Shown: positions 1 to 12,051, counted from the stretch's first letter. The stretch is 64,000 nt of DNA from Mytilus galloprovincialis (GCF_965363235.1 NC_134843.1:67805865-67869864), one strand, 5' to 3'. The notes: generated by a model not told the origin, from the letters alone. Numbers and translations: made by a program.

Positions 1-3000
1 AATACCTTGTTACCTATTCGTTACCTATTCACTTATAATACGTTTGTTGTACGTTGCACCTTTTAGAAAAGGATTTTCAATGTGTTTATGTCTCTGGTGG
101 TAACAATGTGTTCTTAGAGATGAAATGACCCTATTAGCGCGTATGTACCCGTTTCAGCGCTCAGTTAATACCCTGTTACTTATTCGTTACTTATTCGGCT
201 ATAATACGTTTGTTATAAGTTGCAAATTTTAGAAAAGGATTTTCAATTGTGTCCATGTCTCTGGTGGTAACAATGTGTTCTTAGAGATGAAATGACCCTA
301 TTAACGTTCATGTACCCGTTCTAGCGCTCGGTTAATACCCTGTTACCTATTCGTTACCTATTCACTTATAATACGTTTGTTGTACGTTGCACCTTTTAGA
401 AAAGGATTTTCAATTTTGTTTATGTCTCTGGTGGTAACAATGTGTTCTTAGAGATGAAATGAACCTATTAGCGTGCATGTACCCGTTCCAGCGCTCGGTT
501 AATACCCTGTTACCTATTTGTTACCTATTCACTTATATTACGTTTGTTGTACGTTGCAACTTTTAGAAAAGGATTTTCAATTGTGTACATGTCTCTGGTG
601 GTTACAATGTGTTCTTAGAGATGAAATGAACCTATTAGCGTTCATGTACCCGTTCCAGCGGTCGGTTAATACCCTGTTACCTATTTGTTACCTATTCACT
701 TATATTACGTTTGTTGTGCGTTGCACTTTGTAGAAAAGGAATTTCAATTGTGTTCATGTCACTGGTGGCAACAATGTGTTCTTAGAGATGAAATGACCCT
801 TTTAGCGTGCAGGTACCCGTTCCAGCGCTCGGTTAATACCCTGTTACCTAAAAAAAGTATTCGTTACCTGTTCGTTACCTATTCACTTATAATACGTTTG
901 TTGTACGTTGCACCTTTTAGAAAAGGATTTTCAATTGTGTCCATGTCTCTGTTGGTAACAATGTGTTCTGAGAGATAAAATGACCCTATTAGCGCGCATG
1001 TACCCGTTCCAGCGCTCGGTTAATACCCTGTTACCTATTCGTTTAATACGTTTGTTGTAAGTTGCACCTTTAAGAAACGGATTTTCAATTGTGTCCATGT
1101 CTCTGGTGGTAACAATGTGTTCTGAGAGATAAAATGACCCTGTTAGCGTTCATGTACCCGTTCCAACGCTCGATTAATACCCTGTTACCTATTCGTTTAA
1201 TACGTTTGTTGTAAGTTGCACCTTTAAGAAACGGATTTTCAATTGTGTTCATATCTCTTGTAGTAATAATGTGTTCTTATAGGTGAAATACCCCTATTAG
1301 CGCATATTACCCGTTCCAGCGCTCGGATAATACCCGGTTACTTATTCGTTCCTTATTCGCTTTTAATGCGCAGGGTATACGTTGAACCTTGAAATAAATT
1401 GTTTTTTAATTGTGTTCATGTCTCTGGTGGTAACAATGTGTTCTTAGAGATGAAATGACCCTGTTAGCGCGCTTGTACCCGTTCCAGTGCTCGGTTAATA
1501 CCCTGTTACCTATTCGTTACCTATTCACTTATAATACGTTTGTTGTACGTTGCACCTTTTAGAAAAGGATTTTCACTTGTGTTCATGTCTCTGGTGGTAA
1601 CAATGTGTAATAAGAGATGAAATGACCCTATTAGCGTGCATGTATCCGTTCCAGTGCTCGGTTAATACCCTGTAACCTATTCGTTACCTATTCGTTACTT
1701 ATTCGTTTTTAATACGTTTGTTGTACGTTGCACCTTTAAGAAACGGATTTTCAATGGTGTTCATATCTCCTGTGGTAATAATGTGTTCTTAGAGATGAAA
1801 TACACCTATTAGCGCATATTACCCGTTCCAGCGCTCGGATAATTCCCGGTTACTTATTCGTTCCTTATTCGCTTTTAATGCGCAGGGTTTACGTTGCACC
1901 TTGAATTAATCGTTTTTTAATTGTGTTCGTGACTCTGGTGGTAACAATGTGTTCTTAAAGATAAAATGACCCTATTAGCGCTCTTGTACCCGTTTCAGCG
2001 CTCGGTTAATACCCTGTTACCTATTCGTTACCTTTTCGTTACCTATTCACTTATAATACGTTTGTTGTACGTTGAACCTTTTAGAAAAGGATTTTCAATT
2101 GTGTTCATGTCTCTGGTGGTAACAATGTGTTCTTAGAGATGAAATGACCCTATAAGCGCATATGTACCCGTTCCAGCGCTCGGTTAAAACCCTGTTACCT
2201 TTTCGTAAACTATTCGTTACCTATTCGTTACTTATTCGCTTTAAATACGTCTGTTGTACGTTGAACCTTTTAGAAAAGGATTTTCAATTGTGTTCATGTC
2301 TCTGGTGGTAACAATGTGTTCTTAGAGATGAAATGACCCTATAAGCGCATATGTACCCGTTCCAGGGCTCGGTTAATACCCTGTTACCTATTCGTTACCT
2401 ATTTGTTCCATATTCGCTTTAAATACGTTTGTTGTACGTTGCACCTTTAAGAAAAGATTTTCACTTGTGTTCCTGTCTCTGGTGGTAACAATGTGTAATT
2501 AGAGATGAAATGACCCTATTAGAGCGCATGTACCCGTTCCAGCGCTCGGTTAATACCCTGTTACCTATTCGTTACCTATTCACTTATAATACGTTTGTTG
2601 TACGTTGCACCTTTTAGAAAAGGATTTTCAATTGTGTCCATGTCTCTGGTGGTAACCATGTGTTCTTAGAGATGAAATGACCATATTAGCGCGCATGTAC
2701 CCGTCCCAGCGCTCGGTTAATACCCTGTTACCTATTCGTTACCTATTCGTTACTTATTCGCTTTAAATACGTTTGTTGTACGTTGCACCTTTTAGAAAAG
2801 GATTTTCAGTTGTGTTCATGTCTCTGGTCGTAACAATGTGTAATTAGAGATGAAATGACCCTATTAGCGTGCATGTACCCGTTCCAGCGCTCGGTTAATA
2901 CCCTGTTACCTATTCGTTACCTATTCGTTACCTATTCACTTATAATACGTTTGTTGTACGTTGCACCTTTTAGAAAAAGATTTTCATTTGTGTTCATGTC

Positions 3001-3105
3001 TCTGTGGTAACAATGTGTTCTTAGAGATGAAATAACCCTTTTATCGCGTATGTACCCGTTCCAGCGCTCGGCTAATACCTTGTTACCTATTCGTTACTTC
3101 TTATT
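1..3105 (+). repeat. Satellite array, first orientation (about 170 bp units)
   Basis: About 18-19 head-to-tail units, each beginning near a CGCTCGGTTAATACCCTG word and spaced 150-192 bp apart. Each unit has a fairly constant part of about 140 bp and a stretch of one to four copies of an 11-base word (GTTACCTATTC and variants). The count of that word explains most of the length variation. The array starts before the window. Short open frames inside it repeat with the units and are not genes. What it does is unknown; it looks like non-coding satellite DNA. Confidence 0.93.
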
Positions 3106-4270
3106 TCAAGGTGCAACCATAGTTGCGTATTTAAAGCGAATAAGGAACGAATAAGTAACAGGGTATCAGTCGAGCGCTGAAACGGGTACATATGTTCTAT
3201 AAGGGTTATTTCACCTCTAAAAACCGACAGTTACCACCGAAGACACAAACATATTTCTTTTTTCAAAGTGCAACGCATAACACACGTTTTTTTTTAAATT
3301 TAAACATATTTATTTATAGTGGATTGGAAAACAAGTTTTGCAACTTATATTTACCCCTTTTTACTTTTCGGGTGCGAGTGCTGCCTTGTAGCGGCATCAG
3401 CTTACTCTTTTTCGAAATCTACAAGGGTGTCTTCAACGTGCAAGAGATATGGCTCTCTCTTAACACTGGTCAGCCATTTATCGTCCCCTTCCGACGGACT
3501 ATCATCGTTTCCTGAAGACCATAGTCGCAAATGGTGTCAAGGGAGAGCCGAAAATTGAGTTCCTGAAATTTTCATCCCGAACGGGAATCGAACCAGGAAC
3601 CATTGTGTTAGTAGTCCGATGCACTAACCACTACAACACGTTTTATAAGCGAATAAGAAACGAATAAGTAACAGGGTATCAGTGTTGCGCTGAAACGGGT
3701 ACATATGCGCTAATAGGGTTTTTTCACTTCAGAGAACACACAATTACCGCCAGAGACATGAAAGCAATAGATAATCGATTTATTCCAAGGTGCAACGTAT
3801 ACCACGCGTATTAAATGCGAATAAGGAACGAATAAGTAACAGGGTATCAGTCGAGCGTTGAAACAGGAACATATGTTCTATTAGGGTTATTTCACCTCTA
3901 AGAACCGACAGTTACCACCAGAGACACAAAAATATTTCTTTTTTTTAAAGTGCAACGCATAACACACGTTTTAAAAGCGAATAAGGAACGAATAAGTAAC
4001 AGGGTATCAGTGTAGCGGTGAAATGGGAACATATGTGCTAATATGTTTTTTTCAACTCAGAGAACACATAATTACCACCAGAGACATGAAAGCAATCGAT
4101 AATCGTTTTATTTCAAGGTGTAACGTATACCACGCGTATTGAAAACGATTAAGGAACGAATAAGTTACAGGGTATAAACCGAGCGCTGGAACGGGTACAT
4201 ACACGCTAATAGGGTTATTTCATCTCCAAGAACACATAGTTACCGCCAGAGACAAGAACACAATTGAAAA
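3106..4270 (-). repeat. Satellite array, inverted orientation
   Basis: The same satellite family as 1-3,105 but reverse-complemented. The switch lies at about 3,095-3,115. Units here are more diverged from the family consensus than those further right, and a SINE splits one unit. The last unit fades out near 4,270. Confidence 0.88.
3291..3635 (-). mobile_element. tRNA-derived SINE with target-site duplication
   Basis: Read on the minus strand, the element starts at 3,635 with a tRNA-like head: an A-box-like TAGTGGTTAGTGC followed by a B box GGTTCGATTCC. A conserved-looking body and an AT-rich tail ending near 3,291 follow. The nine bases ACACGTTTT occur on both sides (3,282-3,290 and 3,636-3,644), which is the expected target duplication. 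It sits inside a satellite unit. The body may belong to one of the molluscan SINE superfamilies with a shared central domain, but I cannot say which. Confidence 0.88.
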
Positions 4271-4299
4271 TCATTTTCTAAAATGTTCATTTTTATACA

Positions 4300-4525
4300 A
4301 GCGCTAAAAGGTGATTTCACCTCTTCGAGCCAAGAACCAGATCTTCAAACATACGAATATAAAACATTTAAAAGGTAGAATGTATAAAAATTAAATAATA
4401 AACAAATAAGTATCTAACATAAAGCATCAGGATCGGTTGAGCACAAACACATATAAATAGGTCATAAAAAGGTCATTTTACCTCAACAAATTTAGATCTA
4501 TAACAAGAGATAAGAATATAAACAA
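4300..4525. repeat. Duplicated module, copy 1 (interrupted)
   Basis: This stretch matches 8,010-8,244 closely over its length, including a GGTGATTTCA word near the start and an ACATATAAATAGGTCATAAA word near the end. Copy 1 is cut at 4,525 by the element at 4,526-5,610 and resumes at 5,611. No coding potential is seen. Confidence 0.82.
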
Positions 4526-5610
4526 GAGTGCACACGCTGAAATGTCTCGCCTTCTTTACTAATCATTGATATTATGTTGATAGTCTTAAGTATAAAGCTT
4601 TATAACAACTATCACATAACTTAACATTAACCAAGATAACAAAAACCAAATTGAATGAACCATGAAAATGAGGTCAAGGTCAGATGAAACATGCCAGACA
4701 GACATGTATAGCTAACAATGCTTTCATACAACAAATATAGTTGACCTCTTACTTATAGTTTAAGAACAATAGACCAAACACAAAAACTTAACACTGAGCA
4801 ATGAACTGTGAAAATGAGGTCGAGGTCAAATAAAACTTGCGCGACTGACATACAGATCATATAATATTTCCATTCACTAAATATAGTTGACTTATAGCAT
4901 ATAGTATTAGATAAAAAGACCAAAACTCAAAAACTTAACTTTGACCACTCAACCATGAAAATGAGGTCAAGGTCAGTTGGCATCTGCACGCTAGACATGT
5001 ACACCTTACAATCATTCCATACAACAAATATAGTAGATCTATTATGTAAAGTATGAGAAAAAGAGACAAAAACACAAAAACTTAACTATAACCACTGAAC
5101 CATGAAAATAAGGTCAAGGTCAGATGACACCTGCCAGTTGGACATTCCTTCCATACACCGAATATACTTGCCCTATTGCTTATAGTATCTGAGATATGGA
5201 CTTGACCACCAAAACCTAACCTTGTTCACTGATCCATGAAATGAGGTCGAAGTTAAGTGAAAACTGTCTGACGGGCATGAAGACCTTACAAGGTACGCAC
5301 ATACCAAATATAATTATCCTATTACTTAAAATAAGACAGAATTCAACATTACAAAAAATCTTAACTTTTTTTCAAGTGGTCACTGAACCATGAAATTGAG
5401 GTCAAGGACATTTGACATGTGACTGACAGAAACTTCGTAACATGAGGCATCCATATACAAAGTATGAAGCATCCAGTTCTTGAACCTTCTAAAATATAAA
5501 GTTTTTAAAAAGTTAGCTAACACCGCCGCCGCCGTAGCCGCCGTAGCCGCCGCCGGATCACTATCCCTATGTCGAGCTTTCTGCAACAAAAGTTGCAGGC
5601 TCGACAAAAA
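4526..5610 (+). mobile_element. Helentron/pearl-like non-autonomous element with internal tandem repeats
   Basis: The borders come from comparison with the uninterrupted copy at 8,010-8,250: the paralogue reads AACAA then TTAAAA where this locus has 1,085 bp inserted. The interior holds about five units of roughly 160 bp, each with CCATGAAAATGAGGTCAAGG or a close variant. A CCG-rich tract lies near 5,520-5,555. Just inside the right end (about 5,573-5,604) is a hairpin: GTCGAGC and CTGCAAC pair with GTTGCAG and GCTCGAC. Short inverted sequences (TGTCTCGCC near the left, GGCTCGACA at the right) also occur. A terminal hairpin, tandem core and lack of clear target duplication fit bivalve pearl/Helentron-type elements, by inference. 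No protein is encoded. Confidence 0.72.
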
Positions 5611-5825
5611 TTAAAAAGGGTGAGGATATCAAAAATTGAATAAGTAACGAATAAGGAATAAGTAACGAATAGGGAATAAAGAATAAAAAACGAATAGGTA
5701 ACGCATAGGGAATAGGGAATAAGTAACGAATAGGTAACAAATAGGGAATAGGGATTAAGTTACGAATAGGTAACGCATAGGAAATAGGGAATAAGTAACG
5801 AATAGGTAACAAATAAGTAACAGGG
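5611..5825. repeat. Array of 11-base and shorter subrepeats, copy 1
   Basis: Nearly pure short-period array built from GAATAGGTAAC, GAATAAGTAAC and GGGAATA words, the complement of the subrepeat found inside each satellite unit. It follows directly on the duplicated module and leads into inverted satellite units. Confidence 0.88.
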
Positions 5826-7640
5826 TATTAACCGAGCGCTGGAACGAGTAGATGCACGCTAATAGGGTCATTTTATCTCTAAACACATTGTTACCACCAG
5901 AGACATAAACACAATTGAAAATCCTTTTCTAAAAGGTGCAACGTACAACAAACGTATTATCAGCGAATAAGTAAGGAATAAGTAACAGGGTATTAACCGA
6001 GCGCTGGAACGGGTACATACGTGCTAATAGGGTTATTTCATCTCTAAGAACACATTGTTACCACCAGAGACATGGACACAATTGAAAATCCCTTTCTAAA
6101 AGTTGCAACTTATAACAAACGTATTATAGCCGAATAAGTAACGAATCAGTAACAGGGTATTAACTGAGCGCTGAAACGGGTACATACGCGCTAATAGGGT
6201 CATTTCATCTCTAAGAACACATTGTTGCCACCAGTGACATGAACACAATTGAAAATCCTTATCTAAAAGGTGCAACGTACAACAAACGTATTATAAGTGA
6301 ATAGGTAACGAATAGGTAACGAATAGGTAACAGGATATTAACCGAGCGCTGGAACGGGTACATGCGCTCTAATAGGGTCATTTCGTCTCTAAGAACATAT
6401 TGTTACCACCAGAGACATGAACACGAATAGGTAACAGGGTATTAACCAAGCGCTGGAACGGGTACATGAACGCTAATAGGGTCATTTCGTCTCTAAGAAC
6501 ACATTGTTACCACCAGAGACATGGACACAATTGAAAATCCTTTTCTAAAAGTTGCAACTTATAACAAACGTATTATAGCCGAATAAGTAACGAATAAGTA
6601 ACAGGGTATTAACTGAGCGCTGAAACGGGTACATACGCGCTAATAGGGTCATTTCATCTCTAAGAACACATTGTTACCACCAGAGACATAAACACAATTG
6701 AAAATCCTTTTCTAAAAGGTGCAACGTACAACAAACGTATTTAAAGCGAATAAGTAACGAATAGGTAACGAATAGGTAACAGGGTATTAACTGAGCGCTG
6801 GAACGGGTACATATGCGATAATAGGGTCATTTCATCTCTAAGAACACATTGTTACCACCAGAGACATGAACACAATTAAAAATTCTCTTCTAAAAGGTGC
6901 AACGTACAACAAACGTATTATAACTGAATAGGTAACGAATAGGTAACGAATAGGTAACGAATAGGTAACATGGTATTAACTGAGCGCTGGAACGGGTACT
7001 TGCGCGCTAATAGGGTCATTTCATCTCTTAGAACACATTGTTACCACCAGAGACATGGACACAACTGAAAATCATTTTCTAAAAGGTGCAACGTACAACA
7101 AACGTATTATAAGTGAATAGGTAACGAATATGCAACAGGGTATTTACCGAGCGCTGGAACGGGCACATGCGCTCTAATAGGGTAATTTAGACTCTAAGAA
7201 CACATTGTTACCACCAGAGACATGAACACAATTAAAAAACGATTTATTTCAAGGTGCAACGTATACTTACCCCGCGCATTAAAAGCGAATAAGGAACGAA
7301 TAAGTAACAGGGTATTATCCGAGCGCTGGAACGGGTACATACGCGCTAATAGGGATATTTCATCTATAAGAACACATTATTACCACCAGAGATATGAACA
7401 CAATTGAAAATCCATTTCTAAAAGGTGCAACGTACAACAAACGTATTTAAAAAGCGAATAAGTAACGAATATTTAACAGGGTATTATCCGAGCGCTGGAT
7501 CGGGTACATATGCGCTTATGGAGTTATATCACCTCTAAGAACCCAAATCTACCACCAGAGACAACAAAACAATTGAAAATCATGTTTTAAAAGGTGCAAC
7601 GTATGATACACGTATTATAAGCGAATCATAAGCGAGTGAT
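5825..7640 (-). repeat. Satellite array, inverted orientation, second block
   Basis: About ten more units in the same inverted orientation as 3,106-4,270. Unit length varies with the number of GAATAGGTAAC copies. Units grow more diverged toward 7,640. No gene. Confidence 0.92.
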
Positions 7641-7734
7641 GAAACGAATTAAACAAGGTAATAGCATGCTCTGAAACGATGTACACCGTGCTAACATGTT
7701 TAACCCCACCACATTATGTTAGTATGTGCCTGTC

Positions 7735-8005
7735 CCTAGACAAGAGCCTGAAATTAAGTAGTTATCGTTTGTTTTTGTGTTACATATTTGTTTTCCGTTT
7801 ATTTTTTTGTATATGAAATACGGCCGTTAGTTTTGTTGTTTGAATTGTTTGAAATTGTCATATCTGGGCCTTTTATAGGTGACTACACGGTTTGGGCTAT
7901 GCTCATTGTTGAAGGCCGTACATTGACCTATAGTTGATAGTTTCTGTGTCATTTTGGTCTATTGTGGGTTGTTGTCTCATTGGCAATTATACCACATCTT
8001 TTTTT
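7735..8005 (-). repeat. Dispersed repeat (family E), reverse orientation
   Basis: Reverse-complement copy of the repeat at 36,725-37,030. It ends with the word TTGTCTCATTGGCAATTATA and shares the AAGGCCGTAC and CGGCCGTTAG words. Other fragments lie at 27,180-27,350, 28,190-28,285, 35,545-35,640, 52,255-52,370 and 63,440-63,530. It is an abundant, mobile-looking family whose class I cannot assign. Confidence 0.75.
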
Positions 8006-8009
8006 TTAT

Positions 8010-8245
8010 GCCAGCGCTAACACGGTGATTTCATCCCTTCGAACCAAGATCCATCTTCAAACATACGGACATAAAGCAGTTAAAATGTAGAAGGTATAAA
8101 AATCAAATAAGGAACAAATGAGTATCGAACATAAAGTAAAAGGATCAGTTGAGCACAAACACATATAAATAGGTCATAAAAAGATCATTTTACCTCAACA
8201 AATTTAGAACTATTACCAGATATAAGAGTATAAACAATTAAAAAG
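8010..8245. repeat. Duplicated module, copy 2 (uninterrupted)
   Basis: Paralogue of 4,300-4,525 plus the start of 5,611. Because it is not interrupted it acts as the empty site for the element at 4,526-5,610. It leads into an 11-base-repeat array as copy 1 does. Confidence 0.82.
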
Positions 8246-8590
8246 GGGAAAGGATATTAAAAATCGAATAAGTAACGAATAAGGAATAGGGAATAAGTAA
8301 CGAATAGGTAACGATAGGGAATAGGGAATAAGTAACGAATAGGTAACGAATAGGGAATAGGGAATAGGTAACGAATAGGGAATAAGGAATAGGTAACGAA
8401 TAGGGAATAGGGAATAGGTAACGAATAGGTAACGAATAGGGAATAGGGAATAGGTAACGAATAGGTAACTAATAGGGAATAGGGAATAGGTAACGAATAG
8501 GTAACTAATAGGGAATAGGGAATAGGTAACGAATAGGTAACGAATAGGGAATACGTAACGAATAGGTAACGAATAGGGGATAGGTAACCA
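8246..8590. repeat. Array of 11-base and shorter subrepeats, copy 2
   Basis: About 340 bp built almost only from GAATAGGTAAC and GAATAGGGAATAGG words. The open frame across it on the minus strand is just a reading of the repeat. Confidence 0.9.
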
Positions 8591-8602
8591 ACTTGACGTC
8601 CA

Positions 8603-8639
8603 TTATGCAAATGGCATTTCCATTTAGCCATTTGCATAA
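8603..8639. other. Perfect hairpin containing two octamer words
   Basis: TTATGCAAATGGC (8,603-8,615) is followed after 11 bases by its exact complement GCCATTTGCATAA (8,627-8,639). Each arm holds ATGCAAAT, the POU-factor octamer. It sits right at the end of the 11-base array. Chance, or a transposon end, is as likely as regulation. Confidence 0.6.
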
Positions 8640-9130
8640 ATGATGATTATCATGAATAGACTTTACAATTTTCATTCTAGATCTGATTTAGCAACGTATA
8701 GATACAAAACAGATTTTTTAAAAACTTTGCTGTTTGTCTAGCTAATAATAAATTATATTTAATAATACCTTTGTATTTACATTATTTAAGAAAATTGGAT
8801 TACATGGATATGTTGATTGCATTCATTAAAATTTGGGTACAATTCAGAAGTACAATTCCTGGAGAGACTGATTGGTTGTTGGTTACTGAAACGTCCATTG
8901 GCAAATATTTCATGCATGTTCAGGAAGATGGAGAGAAAGACATTAGTGGCAAAATACAAAATTTTCGGGTAGTATGTGAGATACAACATGGTATAGTGGA
9001 TATGAAAAACGCAATAATTGCAACATTTAAAAAAGTAAAAGTTTCGCCATTTTGAACTGATGTAAGAACCAGGAGTTATTGCAGTTGTTCCCTGGAAGGG
9101 ATTTTAGTATCCTTCATATGGATAAAAATG
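8640..9130. other. No supported gene; one unassigned 94-codon open frame
   Basis: An ATG-started frame on the plus strand runs 8,771-9,055. It has unremarkable composition and no domain that I recognise. Without splice context or similarity I do not call it a gene. Confidence 0.3.
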
Positions 9131-9134
9131 TTTA

Positions 9135-9402
9135 CAGATTGAACCAACGGAGTTCCAACGTTTGCTAACAGTTTGTATTACTACGTTGACCTAACGTTTG
9201 TTCAACATCAGCAAGCATTATTCATCATTGGACCAACGTTGGGCCAATGTATTGTAAAAAACCTAACAACGTTGTTCCAACGTTTAGCCATCACGTTGGG
9301 CCAACATAGGGCCACTTTGCACTTATACATTGGGCCAACGTTTAAAAATAACGTTGGGCCAACGCATGTAGATACGTTGGGCCAAGGTACCAATGTTGTC
9401 TG
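9135..9402. repeat. Cluster of ACGTTGGGCCAACG palindromic words (MITE-like)
   Basis: The word GTTGGGCCAACG or close variants (GTTGGACCAACG, GTTCCAACGTT) occurs many times in about 260 bp, often as a perfect palindrome. The cluster lies between unrelated flanks and looks like a small non-autonomous transposon. Its exact ends are not clear. Confidence 0.6.
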
Positions 9403-10080
9403 GGAAGCGCACTGTTTTTTAATCTTAAAGGACAATCCAGATGATTTCATCGTTTTGTCAAACCTTTCTAATTGTGAAATCGATGAATCTATAGATGCAG
9501 CTCGAGATCTTGCTGTTACGATGAATGATCTCAAGTCAAAACTCAAAATAGATCATTGTGACCTAAACAAATTGAGCGTAAAATGGCTAAAATTGTCTGT
9601 TCTATGGTCGGGTTGCTGTCTGTTTGATACATTCCCCATTTTCATACTCAATTTTACAATTTAAAATGTTTCCCTTGTCAAACTTCCTCCTTGTGAATCT
9701 ACTTTTAAACAATGCATAATAAGAGCTTCACTCCGGACATAAATTTGATATCTTCCCGTATAGAAAAATTTCCCTTCGTTCTCCTCTTCAGTTCGGATGG
9801 GAAAAGAAGAATGACTTGTTCCTGTCTATCTCGATGGTCAGATGTCATATGAATTTCTGTAAAATTTAGTTTGCATTTGCTTCGAACAAAATCTATCATG
9901 TACCGATGTATGCCCATGTCAGGCAAATGACATTTGTCAAAATGTAAATACCCATCTGGTTGCAGTTAGAAACATTGATGACGACGAAGATGTAGATGTA
10001 CAAGATCTCATTTTTCTGTTTGTACCTTATGAATCATTGTTAGCAATCAAATGAAAATAAAGCAGTCAATAATCTTTTCT
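9403..10080. other. Unassigned stretch with short open frames and a repeat fragment
   Basis: 9,409-9,560 is open on the plus strand inside a longer frame that starts within the palindromic repeat. 9,575-9,660 is a reverse fragment of dispersed family A. A 73-codon frame (9,705-9,926) is open on the minus strand. A plus-strand frame near 9,970-10,051 ends just before AAAATAAAG. None shows a recognisable domain. These may be relics of a gene or transposon; I do not call a CDS. Confidence 0.25.
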
Positions 10081-12020
10081 AAACAATTATAGCTTAGGCT
10101 GAGGATGTCATGGCAATCACGAAACCTTCAAAGCGACAGGGGATTGAGCAAGAATATATTTACTTCTATTTCACTATTCCACCAAACAGAAAGTAATAGT
10201 AAATACTCTATAGACTATTACACTCTCATGAAAAAATATTCCACCATATTATTTACCTACGAAATGTTTAACCCCAAATGCCCCAACCTATTTTATAAAT
10301 AACAAATTGAATAATGATCCCCAGTCAGTATTTATAAGCTCTAGAAAGATTTCAAGTCTCAGGTACGAACCATTTAATTTTGAGATGGCAGTCTGAGATA
10401 TTTGAGAAAAAAAAATGACTCTGATTCTTACCTCAAGCAAAACTCAGTTCTGGCCGTATCTGGATTGAAACAATAGTCTTGTCCACTTTTTTGCTATTAG
10501 AAACTAAAATTTCCAACAACATTATTTAGCATTAAATGAACATGATGAATAAAAACGGGCGTAATTTTTTGTGTGGCCGAGGTTTGCATGTCGCCGGAAT
10601 GTCTGTTTCGCCGGACTTATATATTGAATACTTTTTTCAAGACCAGACTGTAACTTGCCTGTTGGGTGTCCATTTGTCGACCGTTATTCATAAATTCGTT
10701 GTCATTTCAGACTCTTTCGTAGCCTTTGGTTGATTTGGAACCCCTCACTTTCCTTAGTTTTGTTGGGTGAAACATATCAACCAAACATTTGGATAAAAAC
10801 TGCATGTTTGTCTTTTTAACTCGTGTCGGTCGTATTGTAAATTTCATCGAATAGCCCGGCGTATATCTTGTTTACAAGAAGAAATCTGTAAGGTTATGAC
10901 AACTTAACTTGCAACAAACCGGCAAGAATTTCCATGTCTATTTTTTACTGACAAATCCCACATCAAATATATCAGTACATAGCTTTGGATCCATGCTATC
11001 ATTATATGATAGAGACAATAATAGGGAGAATACAGCATCAAAAATGTCCAACCTTTACACTTTACAGCAACTATAAAATATACATGCCCAACACCAGGAA
11101 ACCGTTTAAATAGTACATATACTGACACTTATGCTATGTTTGTTTTAGCCCAAAAAGGTCCAACATTGTTTTCGCCTCTCTCCGCTCGTTTTGTTTTCAT
11201 AACTGTAACCCCCCTTTTCTCCGTTTGCATTATTTTTTACTTCTGTAAAGCAAAGCTATACTGAGAGCTTTATAATCAACCAAGTTTGACGTTAATGTTA
11301 CACAAATTTCGAAACAAATCATTTATATATACTCTTTCACACCCAATAACAGAAATTTGGTATTTTCCTAGAAATTGACGAACACCTTACTACCTAAAGA
11401 CACGTGAAAACACATTTTGTTTTCGACAAATTATTTAAGTTAAGATCTAGAAAATATCTTTAGATCTTACTTGTAGTGAATTGAATACAAAAAATATAAA
11501 ATTAATTGAAATAGATCAAGGTCACTGTTATTTAACAGCTGTTTGAAAATTTCGAATTTGCACCCTATATGCAAAAAAGTCTATCTAAAGTCATTTTTCG
11601 CGATAAAAATATAAAATAAGTTCTAAATGTAGATACAAAAAATATATTTCTATGAAGCAGTTGTTTTTATTTTGCTCCAAAAGCATATTTATAGGAGAAA
11701 CAAGCTATCTAAATCATGACTGTGCATTTTTCTGGAGTTTTTGCTTTGACCTTTGACCCTGATTAAAAAAAAGCTGACCACGGCAGACAACGACAACGAT
11801 ATTTCGATGAGGTTTGTTCTCCTCTTTTCAATTATATAAAATATAGCCGTGTGTTATTCTGTTCAGGCAAATCGATCAAAGTTGATATGGCACCCTACTA
11901 TTGAACGCTGGTGAATAGTTGTATCGATCATTGACAAGCATACCAAATCTCCATGATCCTCCATATATATTTATATAATACATATTTTTATAATGTATGA
12001 TAAGCATGCAGCATGCATCG
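10081..12020. other. No gene seen
   Basis: AT-rich sequence with stops in all frames and only short chance frames. I see no recognisable repeat family in most of it. Confidence 0.6.
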
Positions 12021-12027
12021 CTAATAT

Positions 12028-12051
12028 CAAGGATTTGTATACAAATCCTTG
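12028..12051. repeat. 24-base perfect palindrome
   Basis: CAAGGATTTGTA is followed directly by its complement TACAAATCCTTG. It lies in AT-rich DNA next to a second short palindrome (GCATGC words at about 12,004-12,017). It is probably a transposon end or chance. Confidence 0.55.

Noticed and set aside
3560-3635. A tRNA gene on the minus strand
   Set aside because: A and B boxes are present but the sequence runs straight into a SINE body with an AT-rich tail and is flanked by a target duplication.
1-7640. CRISPR-like regular repeats
   Set aside because: Units are 150-190 bp satellite copies with no constant short repeat separated by unique spacers, and this is an animal genome.
5640-8590. 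Telomere-like repeat (GAATAGGG words)
   Set aside because: The period and sequence do not match the metazoan TTAGGG repeat; it is an 11-base satellite subrepeat.
8257-8637. A 126-codon protein rich in YSLP repeats
   Set aside because: It is a translation of the 11-base array.
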